64,000 nt of DNA from an uncultured Eggerthellaceae bacterium (GCA_910588095.1 CAJUQH010000004.1:75527-139526), one strand, 5' to 3'; positions 42,919 through 52,064 are shown, counted from the first letter of the stretch. A program made the numbers and translations. Notes: generated from the letters alone by a model not told the origin.

Positions 42919-44946
42919 TCATTCCGGGTTGCTCATCGCATTATACTGCGCCAGCACGGCCACCAGCTCCTCCGCCACGTCGTCGGGAACCACGCGGGCG
43001 GCTTTGATGTCGTCGAGGCTGGCCGCCTTCAGGCTCTTGAACGACTTGAAGTGCCTCATGAGGGCCTTCTTGCGCACCGGACCCAGGCCCGGCACCTCGT
43101 CGAGGATGGACGCCGTCATGCCCTTGCCGCGCAGCTCGCGGTGGAACGTGATGGCGAAGCGGTGGGCCTCGTCGCGCACCTGCTTCACCAGGTACAGGCT
43201 AGCCGAGCCGCCGGGCAGCACCACTGGGCCGGTGTCCTGCCAGGGCACGAACAGCTCCTCGTCACGCTTGGCCAGGCCGCACACCGCTATGTCGTCGATG
43301 CCCATCTCGTCGAACATGGCCAGCACCGCGGTGAGCTGCGGCTTGCCGCCGTCGAGGATGATGAGGTCGGGCTTGCTGCCGAAGCGCTCGTCGGCCATGC
43401 GCTCGGGGGCGTAGCGGCGGCGCATGACCTCCTGCATGGACAGGAAGTCGTTGGCCTCGGTGAGCGGGGTCTTTATCTTGAAGCGGCGGTACTGGTTCTT
43501 GTCGGGCTTGCCCGCCGTGAACACCACCATGGACGCCACGGTGTAGGAGCCATGGATGGTGGATATGTCGAAGCACTCGATGCGCATGGGCGGCGCGTCC
43601 AGCGCGAGCGCGCTCTCGAGCTGCAGCAGCGCGTTGTTGATGCGCTTGTCGTCGTAGTTGGTGCGCACCTTGTAGCGCATCAGGGTGTGCTTGGCGTTCG
43701 TCTCGGCCATGGCCACCAGCTCGGCCTTCTCGCCTTTCTGCGGCGCGGTGAAGCGCACCTTGGCGCCGTGGGCGCTGGCCAGCTTCGCCGTGAGCCATTC
43801 CTGCATGACCTCGACATCGTCAGGCAGCTCGCGCACGATGACCTCATGGGGGATGCTGGTGGTGGTGTCGTAGTAGCGCAGCAGGAAGTTGTGCAGCAGG
43901 TCTTGGTCGGGCACGTCGGTGCCGCGGTTGAGCACGAACTCGTTGGAGTTGATGATGCGCCCCTCGCGCACCATGAACACGTGCACGCCGGCCACCGTCT
44001 CCTCGCGGAAGAACCCGATGACGTCGGCGTCCAGGTGGCGGGTGGAGACGGCATGCTGCTTGTCGGCGAGCGAGGCGATGGTGTCGATGCGCGCCTTGAT
44101 GCGGGCCGCGCGCTCGAAGTCGAGCTCGGCCGCGGCGTCGGACATCTCAGCCGTGAGCTCGTCGACGAACTCGGCGTGGTTGCCGTTGAGGAAGCGCTCG
44201 ATGCGGCGCACGTTCTCGGCGTAGGCCTCGGGGGCTATCTGGCCGCAGCACGCCCCCGGTCCCAAGCCCACATGGGCGTCGAAGCAGGGCTTTATGGAGC
44301 CGTCGGGCGACAGGAACGTGGCCATCGACGGTGCCTCGCCCGCGGCCGCCGCCTTCTGCAGCTTGCGGTTGAGGGCGCGCCAGTCGGCGCACGAGCAGGC
44401 GCACAGCGGCACCACGCGCCGGGCGATGTCCACCATGCGCCGGGCGGCCCGCGAATCGGTGTAGGGGCCGAAGTAGCGCGTGTCGGGCCGGTGCTTCTCG
44501 CGCGTGTACTTTATGGCGGGGTACACGTCGCCTTTGGTTATGGCGATGAACGGGTAGCTCTTGTCGTCCTTGAAGTCGGCGTTGAAGTAAGGCACGTGCT
44601 GGTTTATGAGGTTCTTCTCCAGCACCAGCGACTCGTGCTCGTTGGTCGTGACCAGGTACTCGAAGGAATGTATCTGCTCGACGAGCAGCGGTATCTTCAC
44701 GCGCTCGTCCTGGAAGTTGACGTACTGGCGCATGCGGGCGCGCAGCTGCTTGGCCTTGCCCACGTAGATGACGTCGCCCTGGGCGTCCTTCCACAGGTAC
44801 ACGCCCGGCTCGGTGGGCACGGAGTTCAGCTCGCGCTTGATGCGGGCGAGCTTCTGCTCCTGGGTCTCGGGCTGGGCCGGGCTGCCAGAGGCGCCGGAAG
44901 GCTGGATGCCCTCAGGCGCGTCGAGGTGGAGAGGCTGCGTGGTCAT
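42919..44946 (-). CDS. uvrC: Excinuclease ABC subunit C
   Basis: Makes both incisions in nucleotide excision repair. The 675-residue protein has an N-terminal GIY-YIG domain (EPGVYLWKDAQGDVIYVGKA, about 47-66), a Cys-rich patch (CACSCADW), a UVR motif (AAAELDFERAARIKARID), an RNase H-like C-terminal nuclease (RIECFDISTIHGSYTVASMV) and a terminal HhH pair (VPGLGPVRKKALMRHF). UvrA and UvrB are not in the window. It is the first gene of uvrC-rapZ-yvcK-whiA and divergent from gdhA. Confidence 0.97.
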   Translation of the reverse strand: MTTQPLHLDAPEGIQPSGASGSPAQPETQEQKLARIKRELNSVPTEPGVYLWKDAQGDVIYVGKAKQLRARMRQYVNFQDERVKIPLLVEQIHSFEYLVTTNEHESLVLEKNLINQHVPYFNADFKDDKSYPFIAITKGDVYPAIKYTREKHRPDTRYFGPYTDSRAARRMVDIARRVVPLCACSCADWRALNRKLQKAAAAGEAPSMATFLSPDGSIKPCFDAHVGLGPGACCGQIAPEAYAENVRRIERFLNGNHAEFVDELTAEMSDAAAELDFERAARIKARIDTIASLADKQHAVSTRHLDADVIGFFREETVAGVHVFMVREGRIINSNEFVLNRGTDVPDQDLLHNFLLRYYDTTTSIPHEVIVRELPDDVEVMQEWLTAKLASAHGAKVRFTAPQKGEKAELVAMAETNAKHTLMRYKVRTNYDDKRINNALLQLESALALDAPPMRIECFDISTIHGSYTVASMVVFTAGKPDKNQYRRFKIKTPLTEANDFLSMQEVMRRRYAPERMADERFGSKPDLIILDGGKPQLTAVLAMFDEMGIDDIAVCGLAKRDEELFVPWQDTGPVVLPGGSASLYLVKQVRDEAHRFAITFHRELRGKGMTASILDEVPGLGPVRKKALMRHFKSFKSLKAASLDDIKAARVVPDDVAEELVAVLAQYNAMSNPE

Positions 44947-45104
44947 GGGACGAGTTTACCATCCGCAGCGCCCCTGCGCCGCTCGTGCGCGGCTTTGTTT
45001 CGGGCGAGTTAAAAGAGCCTGCGCGCGACTTGGGCGGCGGTATCATAGCCAGCAACAGCACAGGGGGCTTCCCCTGAGTCCACCGTTTCCAAGGAGGTCC
45101 GACC

Positions 45105-46436
45105 GTGGGTTATGTAGAGAAGGTCATCGAAGAGGTGAAGGCGAAGAACGCCGAGCAGCCGGAGTTCATCCAGGCCGTCACCGAGGTGCTGCAGTCGCTC
45201 GAGCCCGTCATCGAGGCGCATCCCGAGTACGAGAAGGCTGCGCTGCTCGAGCGCATCGTCGAGCCCGAGCGCGTGGTCATGTTCCGCGTGCCGTGGGTCG
45301 ACGACGAGGGCAACGTGCAGGTGAACCGCGGCTTCCGCGTGCAGTTCAACAGCGCCATCGGCCCCTACAAGGGCGGCCTGCGCTTTCACCCGTCGGTTAA
45401 CCTGGGCATCATTAAGTTCCTGGGCTTCGAGCAGATCTTCAAGAACAGCCTGACCACGCTGCCCATGGGCGGCGGCAAGGGCGGCTGCGACTTCGACCCG
45501 AAGGGCAAGTCCGACATGGAGGTCATGCGCTTCTGCCAGTCCTTCATGACCGAGCTGCAGCGCCACATCGGCGCCGACACCGACGTGCCGGCCGGCGACA
45601 TCGGCACGGGCGCGCGCGAGATCGGCTTCATGTTCGGCCAGTACAAGAAGATCCGCAACGTCTTCGAGGGCGTGCTCACCGGCAAGGGCCTCGCCTTCGG
45701 CGGCTCGCTGGCGCGCACCGAGGCCACCGGCTACGGCCTGGTGTACATCACCGAGGAGTACCTGAAGAGCAAGGGCGACTCGTTCGCCGGCAAGACGGTG
45801 TGCGTGTCCGGCTCGGGCAACGTGGCCATCTACGCCACGCAGAAGGCGCAGCAGATGGGCGCGAAGGTGGTCACCCTGTCCGACTCCACGGGCTGGATCC
45901 ACGACCCCGCCGGCATCGACGTCGAGCTGGTCAAGCAGATCAAGGAGGTCGAGCGCGGCCGCATAAGCGAGTACGCCAAGCGCAAGAGCGGCGTGGAATA
46001 CCACGAGGGCCGCGGCGTGTGGTCGGTGCCGTGCGACATCGCGCTGCCGTGCGCCACGCAAAACGAGGTGTTCCTCGACGACGTGAAGCAGCTGGTCGCG
46101 AACGGCTGCAAGGTGCTCGCCGAGGGCGCCAACATGCCCACCACCATGGAGGCGACCGAGTACCTGCAGGGCAACGGCGTGTGCTTCATCCCCGGCAAGG
46201 CGGCCAACGCCGGCGGCGTGGCCACCTCGGGCCTGGAGATGTCGCAGAACTCCGAGCGCCTGTCGTGGACCTTCGAGGAGGTCGACGCCAAGCTGCACGC
46301 CATCATGGTGAGCATCTTCAACGCCATCGACGATGCGGCCAAGCGCTACGGCCACGAGGGCGACTACGTCATGGGCGCCAACATCGCCGGCTTCGAGAAG
46401 GTCGCGAACGCCATGATGGCCGAGGGCGTGGTGTAA
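45105..46436 (+). CDS. gdhA: Glutamate dehydrogenase
   Basis: Interconverts 2-oxoglutarate plus ammonia and glutamate, probably NADPH-dependent by its similarity to hexameric bacterial enzymes. The 443-residue protein has the substrate segment NSAIGPYKGGLRFHPSVNL, catalytic Lys in LPMGGGKGGCDFDPKGKSD, PAGDIGTGAREIGFM, and the coenzyme loop VCVSGSGNVAIYATQ. Translation starts at GTG 45105 with AAGGAGG 7 bases upstream. It is a single gene, divergent from uvrC, ending in a strong terminator. Confidence 0.96.
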   Translation: MGYVEKVIEEVKAKNAEQPEFIQAVTEVLQSLEPVIEAHPEYEKAALLERIVEPERVVMFRVPWVDDEGNVQVNRGFRVQFNSAIGPYKGGLRFHPSVNLGIIKFLGFEQIFKNSLTTLPMGGGKGGCDFDPKGKSDMEVMRFCQSFMTELQRHIGADTDVPAGDIGTGAREIGFMFGQYKKIRNVFEGVLTGKGLAFGGSLARTEATGYGLVYITEEYLKSKGDSFAGKTVCVSGSGNVAIYATQKAQQMGAKVVTLSDSTGWIHDPAGIDVELVKQIKEVERGRISEYAKRKSGVEYHEGRGVWSVPCDIALPCATQNEVFLDDVKQLVANGCKVLAEGANMPTTMEATEYLQGNGVCFIPGKAANAGGVATSGLEMSQNSERLSWTFEEVDAKLHAIMVSIFNAIDDAAKRYGHEGDYVMGANIAGFEKVANAMMAEGVV

Positions 46437-46471
46437 GGGCTTCCTGCCAGCTCTTGCGAGCTAGACCGCGA

Positions 46472-46500
46472 AAGGGCTGCCTTCGGGCGGCCCTTTTTTC
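46472..46500 (+). terminator. Intrinsic terminator of gdhA
   Basis: AAGGGCTGCC-TTCG-GGCGGCCCTT followed by a run of T, 36 bases after the stop. Confidence 0.92.
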
Positions 46501-46553
46501 GTGGGCAAGGCGGGTCGTGGGCAGACGCGCGACAGCAACGGGATAGCGCCGGG

Positions 46554-46650
46554 AAGGCGAGGCGCAACAACGGCGCCGGGAGGGCGCTGCGCAGCGGCGG
46601 GCAAGACAAGGCGAGGCACAACCGCGGCGGAAGGGCGCTGCATGGCGGCA
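46554..46650. repeat. Imperfect tandem repeat between gdhA and a membrane protein gene
   Basis: Two copies of about 45 bases (46554-46600 and 46608-46650) share AAGGCGAGGC, CACAAC-like, CGGCG and GGGCGCTGC blocks. No gene is visible; the strand bias of G over C is strong. It could be a decayed repeat or a structured element. Confidence 0.45.
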
Positions 46651-46679
46651 GAAGCGAGCGACCCGCCGGGCCTCGCAGG

Positions 46680-47423
46680 CTAGAGGGCTTCTATGACCTT
46701 GGCGGAAGGCACGTTGTTCTGGGTGAGCACCACCATGCCCACCGTTCCCTTCGGGGGCGCCTGCACCACGAACGCGCCGTCGACGTCGGCCCCGCGCTGG
46801 CTCGTGCCCTCCTCGGGCGTGGTGGCTACGACCACGTCGAGCACATCGTAGGTGCCCAGGTACGCCGTGCGCGGCGTGATGCACACGACCAGCTCGGCAT
46901 CGCGCGCCAGCAAGTCCTCCACCACCTCGTGGATGCGGGCAGCCGTCGTGTAAGCCTGCACCGAGAACACCCCGATGCGCTTGCCCCCCGCCTCCAGCAC
47001 CGTAGGCTGCGCGTAGCGGCGCGGCTGAGCGGTGTCGAGCGAGAGCACCTGCGCTTCCTTCTTCTCGTACAGGTCGCGCACGTCGCTGACGTAGACGCCC
47101 CGGCTCTCGTCGCTGGGCAGGGGCGGCAGTATCGAAAGAATGGAAAGGCCCAGGCTGTCAGCGGCCGTAGGGGCGGCCTCGTCCAGGATCTCGTCGGCAG
47201 CATCGGGTGCAGGGTCGGCCAAGGCTTCCGCAGCCGCAGGCGCCGTGCCCTCGTAGACGAGCGCCGTGTAGCCCTCCATGCGGCCCACCGTGTCGTCCAC
47301 CACGCTGGCCGCCACGTTCCACGAGCGGCCCGTCGAGAAATAGCTCAGCAGCACCACCGCCACGCCGAAGCCCAGCAGCAGGAACACGACCAAAGCGATT
47401 CTTTCCCGCGTGCGTTTGTTCAT
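46680..47423 (-). CDS. Membrane-anchored extracytoplasmic protein, unknown function
   Basis: A 247-residue protein with one N-terminal membrane helix (about residues 9-30, after a basic start) and an extracytoplasmic remainder. The middle (about 65-105) is a Pro/Ala/Asp-rich linker; the last part alternates strands and helices (GGKRIGVFSVQAYTTA, then ELVVCITPRTAYLGTYDVLDVVVAT), which loosely recalls the nucleotidase/metallophosphatase C-terminal fold but lacks metal-binding motifs. I do not assign a family. It is a lone gene on the minus strand. Confidence 0.75.
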   Translation of the reverse strand: MNKRTRERIALVVFLLLGFGVAVVLLSYFSTGRSWNVAASVVDDTVGRMEGYTALVYEGTAPAAAEALADPAPDAADEILDEAAPTAADSLGLSILSILPPLPSDESRGVYVSDVRDLYEKKEAQVLSLDTAQPRRYAQPTVLEAGGKRIGVFSVQAYTTAARIHEVVEDLLARDAELVVCITPRTAYLGTYDVLDVVVATTPEEGTSQRGADVDGAFVVQAPPKGTVGMVVLTQNNVPSAKVIEAL

Positions 47424-47534
47424 AGTGGGCTTATTATAGCCGTTTTGGCCGAGGCGGCCCGCTCGGCGCGCCTGGCAAGCCCGCCCCTGGCGGACAGCGG
47501 CTCGCCCGCACGCACGATCGCCAGAAGGTTCCGC

Positions 47535-47942
47535 TTAGAGCCCCACCTCGCACGCGCAGTCGACGCCTGCCTCCTGACAGAGCCGCATGAGCTTGCGGTC
47601 GGCCGTGAGCAGCGTTGCCCCTTTGCGGCGCGCTGCGCAGAGGTAGAACATGTCGTAGACCGAGTGCCCCCAGCGCAAGCTCTCCAACAGCGCTTCCTCG
47701 CCATACTCGCTCATGGGGCAGAACTCGTCCACCAGGGCGACCGCATCCATGACGTGGCCCATAGCCTCCTGCTCGGGCATATCGTAGAAGCGGGCGTACT
47801 TCCAGAACACGTTGCGAATCTCTGCATGGAAGAGGGTGGAAGCCGACACCTCTTCCCCATCGAGCATCAGCATCTCGAAGGCCCGTCCTTGCGGCGTTCC
47901 CCGCACGATTTCCGTAGCGGCGCTCGCATCTAGGATTATCAT
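47535..47942 (-). CDS. PIN-domain toxin (VapC/FitB-like)
   Basis: A 135-residue PIN nuclease. The first conserved acid is in IILDASAATEIV, the second in FHAEIRNVFWKYA, and the third and fourth in HSVYDMFYLCAARRKGATLLTADRKL (Asp in VYD and TAD), the usual four-acid arrangement for RNA cleavage. Its ATG overlaps the antitoxin stop by 4 bases (ATGA), so the pair is coupled. Expected targets are tRNA or mRNA; the exact target is unknown. Confidence 0.9.
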   Translation of the reverse strand: MIILDASAATEIVRGTPQGRAFEMLMLDGEEVSASTLFHAEIRNVFWKYARFYDMPEQEAMGHVMDAVALVDEFCPMSEYGEEALLESLRWGHSVYDMFYLCAARRKGATLLTADRKLMRLCQEAGVDCACEVGL

Positions 47943-48358
47943 CGCTCCTCCAATGCCTCGAGCAGCTGATCTGCGCGCTCTTCGCGCCCTTGCCTTACGA
48001 TGTCTGCCGGGCTCGGGCAATCGTCTGGGAGCGGCGCCTGGGGCCTTGAGCGAATCTGCTCGAACAGCTTCTTGCGCTTCTCGACGCGCGCCTGCCGGGC
48101 CGCCTCGTCGGCTTCGCGTCGCTCACGTTCCTTGTAGGCATCCACCGACTCGACGATGTTCCTGTTCGGGTCTATGTACACGAGGTTCGGCGCACGGAAG
48201 GCGCCCGGCTGCCGGCTCTGCATCTGGCTGTACGTGCCCAGGTACTCCTTGAGGACGTAGACCGCTTGCTGGGCTATGCTGCGGCTCTCGTTCGCCGCGC
48301 ATTCGCGCAGCTCCTCGTAGAGGTCATCTGGGAAATCTCTCACCTGTAGCGCGGGCAT
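47939..48358 (-). CDS. Ribbon-helix-helix antitoxin (FitA/VapB-like)
   Basis: A 139-residue antitoxin. The N-terminal PALQVRDFPDDLYEELRECAA and SRSIAQQAVYVLKEYLG segments match FitA-type ribbon-helix-helix DNA-binding domains; the C-terminal half is charged and probably wraps the toxin. It is longer than usual antitoxins (about 80 residues). GGAGG lies 5 bases before the ATG at 48358, deciding the start over two upstream in-frame ATG codons. TATAAT lies at plus 48392-48397 on the minus strand, so autoregulation is expected. Confidence 0.85.
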   Translation of the reverse strand: MPALQVRDFPDDLYEELRECAANESRSIAQQAVYVLKEYLGTYSQMQSRQPGAFRAPNLVYIDPNRNIVESVDAYKERERREADEAARQARVEKRKKLFEQIRSRPQAPLPDDCPSPADIVRQGREERADQLLEALEER

Positions 48359-48391
48359 GATTCCTCCTGCTTTTATCATCAATATTCATGC

Positions 48392-48397
48392 ATTATA
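48392..48397 (-). promoter_or_regulatory. -10 box of the toxin-antitoxin operon
   Basis: A consensus TATAAT on the minus strand, 34 bases before the antitoxin ATG, in a short AT-rich island. The -35 match is weak. Confidence 0.55.
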
Positions 48398-48474
48398 CAA
48401 TCAAATAGAAGTAAATAGTAATATGATTGAGGCGCTGGGTGGCATGGCTACCTCCAAATTGAAGGGAGCTAGAC

Positions 48475-48555
48475 ATGGTTACTTACCCAGGGCTTTTCGC
48501 ATTCTGTTTGGTTGTGATAGCGGTTATCGGCCTGGTGCTCCAGTACCGAAAATGA
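48475..48555 (+). CDS. 26-residue membrane peptide, holin-like type I toxin candidate
   Basis: A reading frame encoding MVTYPGLFAFCLVVIAVIG followed by a short LVLQYRK end: one hydrophobic helix with a Tyr-Pro start and basic C-terminus. This matches the pattern of short 'putative holin-like toxin' peptides of Firmicutes and gut bacteria, which depolarise the membrane and are controlled by antisense RNA. AAGGGAG lies 8 bases before the ATG, and a strong bidirectional hairpin terminator follows 20 bases after the stop. It sits next to a PIN toxin-antitoxin pair. No antisense RNA has been demonstrated; the call rests on size, motif and context. Confidence 0.55.
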   Translation: MVTYPGLFAFCLVVIAVIGLVLQYRK

Positions 48556-48574
48556 GATAGCCGCCCCATTGCGA

Positions 48575-48609
48575 AAGGCTCCGTTTGAAACGGAGCCTTC
48601 CTCTTTCTT
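48575..48609. terminator. Bidirectional terminator between the holin-like peptide and surface protein B
   Basis: AAGGCTCCG-TTTGAAA-CGGAGCCTT (48575-48599) is followed on the plus strand by CCTCTTTCTT and on the minus strand by TCGC after AGCCTTT. It separates the two convergent genes. Confidence 0.8.
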
Positions 48610-48659
48610 GCTGCGCGAGTCGGCCTCGGCCCTCGCGACCCAACCGCTCCGACGTCATC

Positions 48660-48692
48660 CCTTGCTTCAATCCGCTAAATCGCGAAGCAAGG
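48660..48692 (-). repeat. Hairpin across the stop codon of surface protein B
   Basis: CCTTGCTTC (48660-48668) and GAAGCAAGG (48684-48692) form a perfect 9-bp stem; the stop codon at 48675-48677 lies in the loop. Possibly a mRNA 3' stability element. Confidence 0.45.
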
Positions 48693-51600
48693 GGCGATGC
48701 CTATGTGGGTAGTTGCGGGAGAGAAGACTTGGCTTCTCCCATTGCTTCTTATCGCAAGAAAGCCGTTATTAGCATCCGTTCGCGTACTGCGAAACCAGCA
48801 CCACACATCGTCCTCATCTCGATACTTCTTATCGAAGATAGCATTCACTTCCCCCATCCCGCCTTTTGCATAGAGCTGATATTGGAAAGAGTTGCTGGAT
48901 GTCTCTTTGGGATTGAACCTCGTTGTGCCCGTCACCTCATAGGCGCTCAGCAGGAACAGCTTATCGTCCGTGGTCTGAGCGCTAGGCGGGTAGGACTGAG
49001 AGACCTTCCTCACCGATACGATGCCCTCGTTTCCTGTGAGAACCGCCGGCAATCGCTCAGCCATCGTGGTTCGCAGCCGTTCTCTCATGTCCGAGGAGGA
49101 CCATCCGCCTGCATTGGTCGGCGAGTCATTCATCGACGTGGGCAGAGGCGCATCCGGCGCAACGACCAACACATCATAACCGGTCCATGAGTACGCGTCT
49201 CTCCACCCGAACGTGAGCCCGGCCTTGGTAGCTATGGTGGCGCCCGAGCCGTCCTTGCGGGCGGTGGAGAGCGTGTCCTGGGCGATGCCGAGGAGGTCCA
49301 TCTCATGGACCGAGAAGCCGCCGTCAGGCTGGTCGTCCACGCGCAGGTAGAAGGGCGTGCGGGCATCGAGGGCATCCCTGAAGGCGCCGTAGTAGCCAGA
49401 TGATGCCACATCCCCTGCGTGGTCCGCCTCTGCTATGTCGTCCGCTGCGGCCTTGATGCGGGTGGGGGTCACAGGGGTGCCGCCATCGAGCATGAAGAAG
49501 CCCCACTTGGACGCCATCCCATCGATCACATCGAGGGTGTAGGACACCTTGGCCACAGGCACGGCGGCCTTGCCGTCGTTGGCGAGCACGACCGCGGTGT
49601 CGGCGAGCTCAAGGCCATAGGAAAGCGAGAGCTTGGCCACCGGGGTGGCCTCGCTTGCCTCCGGCACCATGAGGCCGGCAAGCTCCTTGGACTCGCCTGC
49701 CTTGACCGAGGCCTTGGCATCCCCCGAGGCCACTGTGAATGACAGCTGCTCGTCAGCTGGGCTGTCATCGGTGGATGAGAGGACCTTCGAGAAGCCGTCC
49801 CCTTCCACCGCGCTCGCAGACACCGACTCCACGGCAACGGGCACCGCCATGCGGCTCTCGATGGCAGCTGAGTGGGTGGAGGGAAGGCTGCTCATATCCT
49901 CGAATGAGTAATCGCCTTCATAATCGGCCGGGATAGCCCTCACATCCCCTGTTCCTGTAGTGTCCAATGCGAAGGTCATATCGCTTGGCGAGCAGATGGG
50001 CACGTTCACGTCGTACTTCAAGGCCCACAAGGCATAGAGCGTGACGGTGTCCCCTGGGACGTCGGTGAGGTTCACCGCCTTCTCCCCTGGCGCGAGCACC
50101 TTATGGCCGTTAGCGGTCGAGCCGAAGGGGTGGGTCGCCCAGCCCTTGAAGATGTAGCCGAAGCGCGTGGGCTCGGGAAGGTCCACCTGCTCGTCTCGAA
50201 CTGCTGGGATGTCATCAGGCACCGTTGCCGGATGCTCTGGGTCGTCTATGACATTGCCGTCGAAGTGAATGGTATAGTCGCTGCCCCATTGAGCAACATA
50301 AGTCACCTTGCGCGAAATAGGAACATTCTCCCCAGCGGCTGTCACAACTCCCGTCTCACCGCTTTTCCATCCCACGAAACGATAACCTTTGCGTGAAGGA
50401 GCTGTTGCCCCGTTATAGCCCGTTACGGCTGAGCCTGTTGTATGCATGCTTGTCTTCACCGCAACATCCGAACCAGCATCATCCCAATATCCGCCGTTGG
50501 CATCCCATGTAATGGGGATATTCCATATCGCATAAAAATTCCCACCGTTGGTATACACACCTGAGTTAATCCCCGATGTTGCATTGGAAGTCCTCCCCCA
50601 ACATACCCAGGTGCATCCCGGGTTCGTAAAGGTAAATGTGACCCCTACTGTCTCAGATCTGACAACATTTCTCGATATAGAGTAAGTCGTAGCACCCCAA
50701 GTGCCCTGGTTGTCGGCAGTTCCGCCTCCGCACGTATTGGACAATTTGGGGTACACCGTATTGCCCCCGCCATTGCAACTGAAAACGGATATAGCAGCAT
50801 AGGAGGCAAAGCTATCGACCGCGGCAGAAGGCTCTACAGCATCACTCAACGCAAAACCGAAGCTTTTCCAGAGGGCCCAATCGGCATCTTCCGCCAAGTT
50901 TGCTGTAATTGCAGATGGATCCACCTCAGGCAAGCTTTCATCGGTGGCAAAGAGGGTCACTACGGCAACTAGCTGAGAATCTGTCGCTGTATCATTCGCT
51001 GCTTCGTCATGCTGCGCTGAAGCTACCGGCAAAGAGACCGTCGGTATCGCATGGAAGATATCGGGGCTGATGGAGGTGACGCTTGCTGGCGCATTGATGG
51101 TCGCGAGTTTCGCGCAGGCTTCGAGGGCGCCGGCGGCTATGGTCGTGCAGCCATCGCGGATGGTGATCTCTGTGGCTCCGGCTGGCACGCGAAGCAGGGT
51201 CGTTAAGTCGGATGTATAGAGCAAACCATTCTCCGAGGCGAATGCTGCACTGCCCGCATCCACAAAGATGGAATCTGCCAGCGGGCAATGCGAGAACACG
51301 CTGGCCCCTGCCACCTCTGCGGTCTTCGGGATGCGGACAGTGCCCTGCTTGCCCTCGGGAATGAGCAAGAGGCTAAGTTGGTCGGCGTCGTAGAGGGCGC
51401 CGTCGAAAGAGGAATAGGTCGGGTTGCCCTCAGCGACGGTGACGCTCGCCACATCGCTTGAGCGGAACGCGCGGTCGTCCACGTCGTTCACGCTCGCAGG
51501 CAACGTGAGGTCCGTCACGCCTGAGAGGTAGAAGGCGTAGGGGGCTATGGAGGCGAGGGTGTATTCCGTACCCTCGTAAGCGACGGTTTCTGGAAGAACG

Positions 51601-52064
51601 AGGTTTGCAGCTTCGGGCGTCGGGGCCGATGGGGGTTGAGGCGAAGTTGGGACCTCTGAGCCGAATGCCCCCTCGGCCCCGGCGACCCCTACCAACTCTA
51701 CGGTCGAGCCTTCCGCAACAGCGAAGGTGAGGCCATCGGCCGTGAAGGAGCCGATGACCGGGTCGCCATCAAGGGCCACATCGGAGTTGATGAAGCTGCT
51801 CGGCTTTCCAGCCAACCCCGATGCAAGCATCGGGGCTACAGGCGAGCCTGCCACATCCTGTTCGGCGCTGACTTCTTGGGGCTCTCCGGAATAATCAGTG
51901 GAACCAGTCGACTGGTCGGGCAAGCCCGACGCTACGTTATCAGTGCCGCCCTCGTTGGCCCCTTCCCCATCGGCATGAGCAAAGGGCACGAGGGTGAATG
52001 TTAGCAAAGCTGCTAGAGCGGCAGCGGCTAGCTTATGGGCGAAAGAAACAGCGGATGCTCGCAT
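48675..52064 (-). CDS. Secreted BspA-like / Listeria-Bacteroides repeat surface protein B
   Basis: A 1129-residue secreted protein. Residues 1-31 form the signal peptide (ends FAHA). Then comes a low-complexity acidic part with GLPDQSTGSTDYSGEPQE, a BspA-like leucine-rich repeat region (about 150-370), and a lower-GC middle section with two Listeria/Bacteroides repeats (RKGYRFVGWKSGETG and RFGYIFKGWATH). A long Thr/Val-rich region follows, and the C-terminal domain resembles DUF6273 (WCWFRSTRTD to IGIAPCFAI). No LPXTG motif is visible. The first ~370 residues are closely similar to surface protein A apart from a 25-residue Pro/Ser insert; the rest is different. AAGGAG precedes the ATG. A structured leader and promoter like those of A lie upstream. 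Confidence 0.88.
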   Translation of the reverse strand: MRASAVSFAHKLAAAALAALLTFTLVPFAHADGEGANEGGTDNVASGLPDQSTGSTDYSGEPQEVSAEQDVAGSPVAPMLASGLAGKPSSFINSDVALDGDPVIGSFTADGLTFAVAEGSTVELVGVAGAEGAFGSEVPTSPQPPSAPTPEAANLVLPETVAYEGTEYTLASIAPYAFYLSGVTDLTLPASVNDVDDRAFRSSDVASVTVAEGNPTYSSFDGALYDADQLSLLLIPEGKQGTVRIPKTAEVAGASVFSHCPLADSIFVDAGSAAFASENGLLYTSDLTTLLRVPAGATEITIRDGCTTIAAGALEACAKLATINAPASVTSISPDIFHAIPTVSLPVASAQHDEAANDTATDSQLVAVVTLFATDESLPEVDPSAITANLAEDADWALWKSFGFALSDAVEPSAAVDSFASYAAISVFSCNGGGNTVYPKLSNTCGGGTADNQGTWGATTYSISRNVVRSETVGVTFTFTNPGCTWVCWGRTSNATSGINSGVYTNGGNFYAIWNIPITWDANGGYWDDAGSDVAVKTSMHTTGSAVTGYNGATAPSRKGYRFVGWKSGETGVVTAAGENVPISRKVTYVAQWGSDYTIHFDGNVIDDPEHPATVPDDIPAVRDEQVDLPEPTRFGYIFKGWATHPFGSTANGHKVLAPGEKAVNLTDVPGDTVTLYALWALKYDVNVPICSPSDMTFALDTTGTGDVRAIPADYEGDYSFEDMSSLPSTHSAAIESRMAVPVAVESVSASAVEGDGFSKVLSSTDDSPADEQLSFTVASGDAKASVKAGESKELAGLMVPEASEATPVAKLSLSYGLELADTAVVLANDGKAAVPVAKVSYTLDVIDGMASKWGFFMLDGGTPVTPTRIKAAADDIAEADHAGDVASSGYYGAFRDALDARTPFYLRVDDQPDGGFSVHEMDLLGIAQDTLSTARKDGSGATIATKAGLTFGWRDAYSWTGYDVLVVAPDAPLPTSMNDSPTNAGGWSSSDMRERLRTTMAERLPAVLTGNEGIVSVRKVSQSYPPSAQTTDDKLFLLSAYEVTGTTRFNPKETSSNSFQYQLYAKGGMGEVNAIFDKKYRDEDDVWCWFRSTRTDANNGFLAIRSNGRSQVFSPATTHIGIAPCFAI

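Noticed and set aside
48675..52064. Diversity-generating retroelement acting on the C-terminus of surface protein B
   Set aside because: DUF6273/C-type-lectin-like ends can be targets, but no reverse transcriptase, template repeat or accessory gene is visible in the window.
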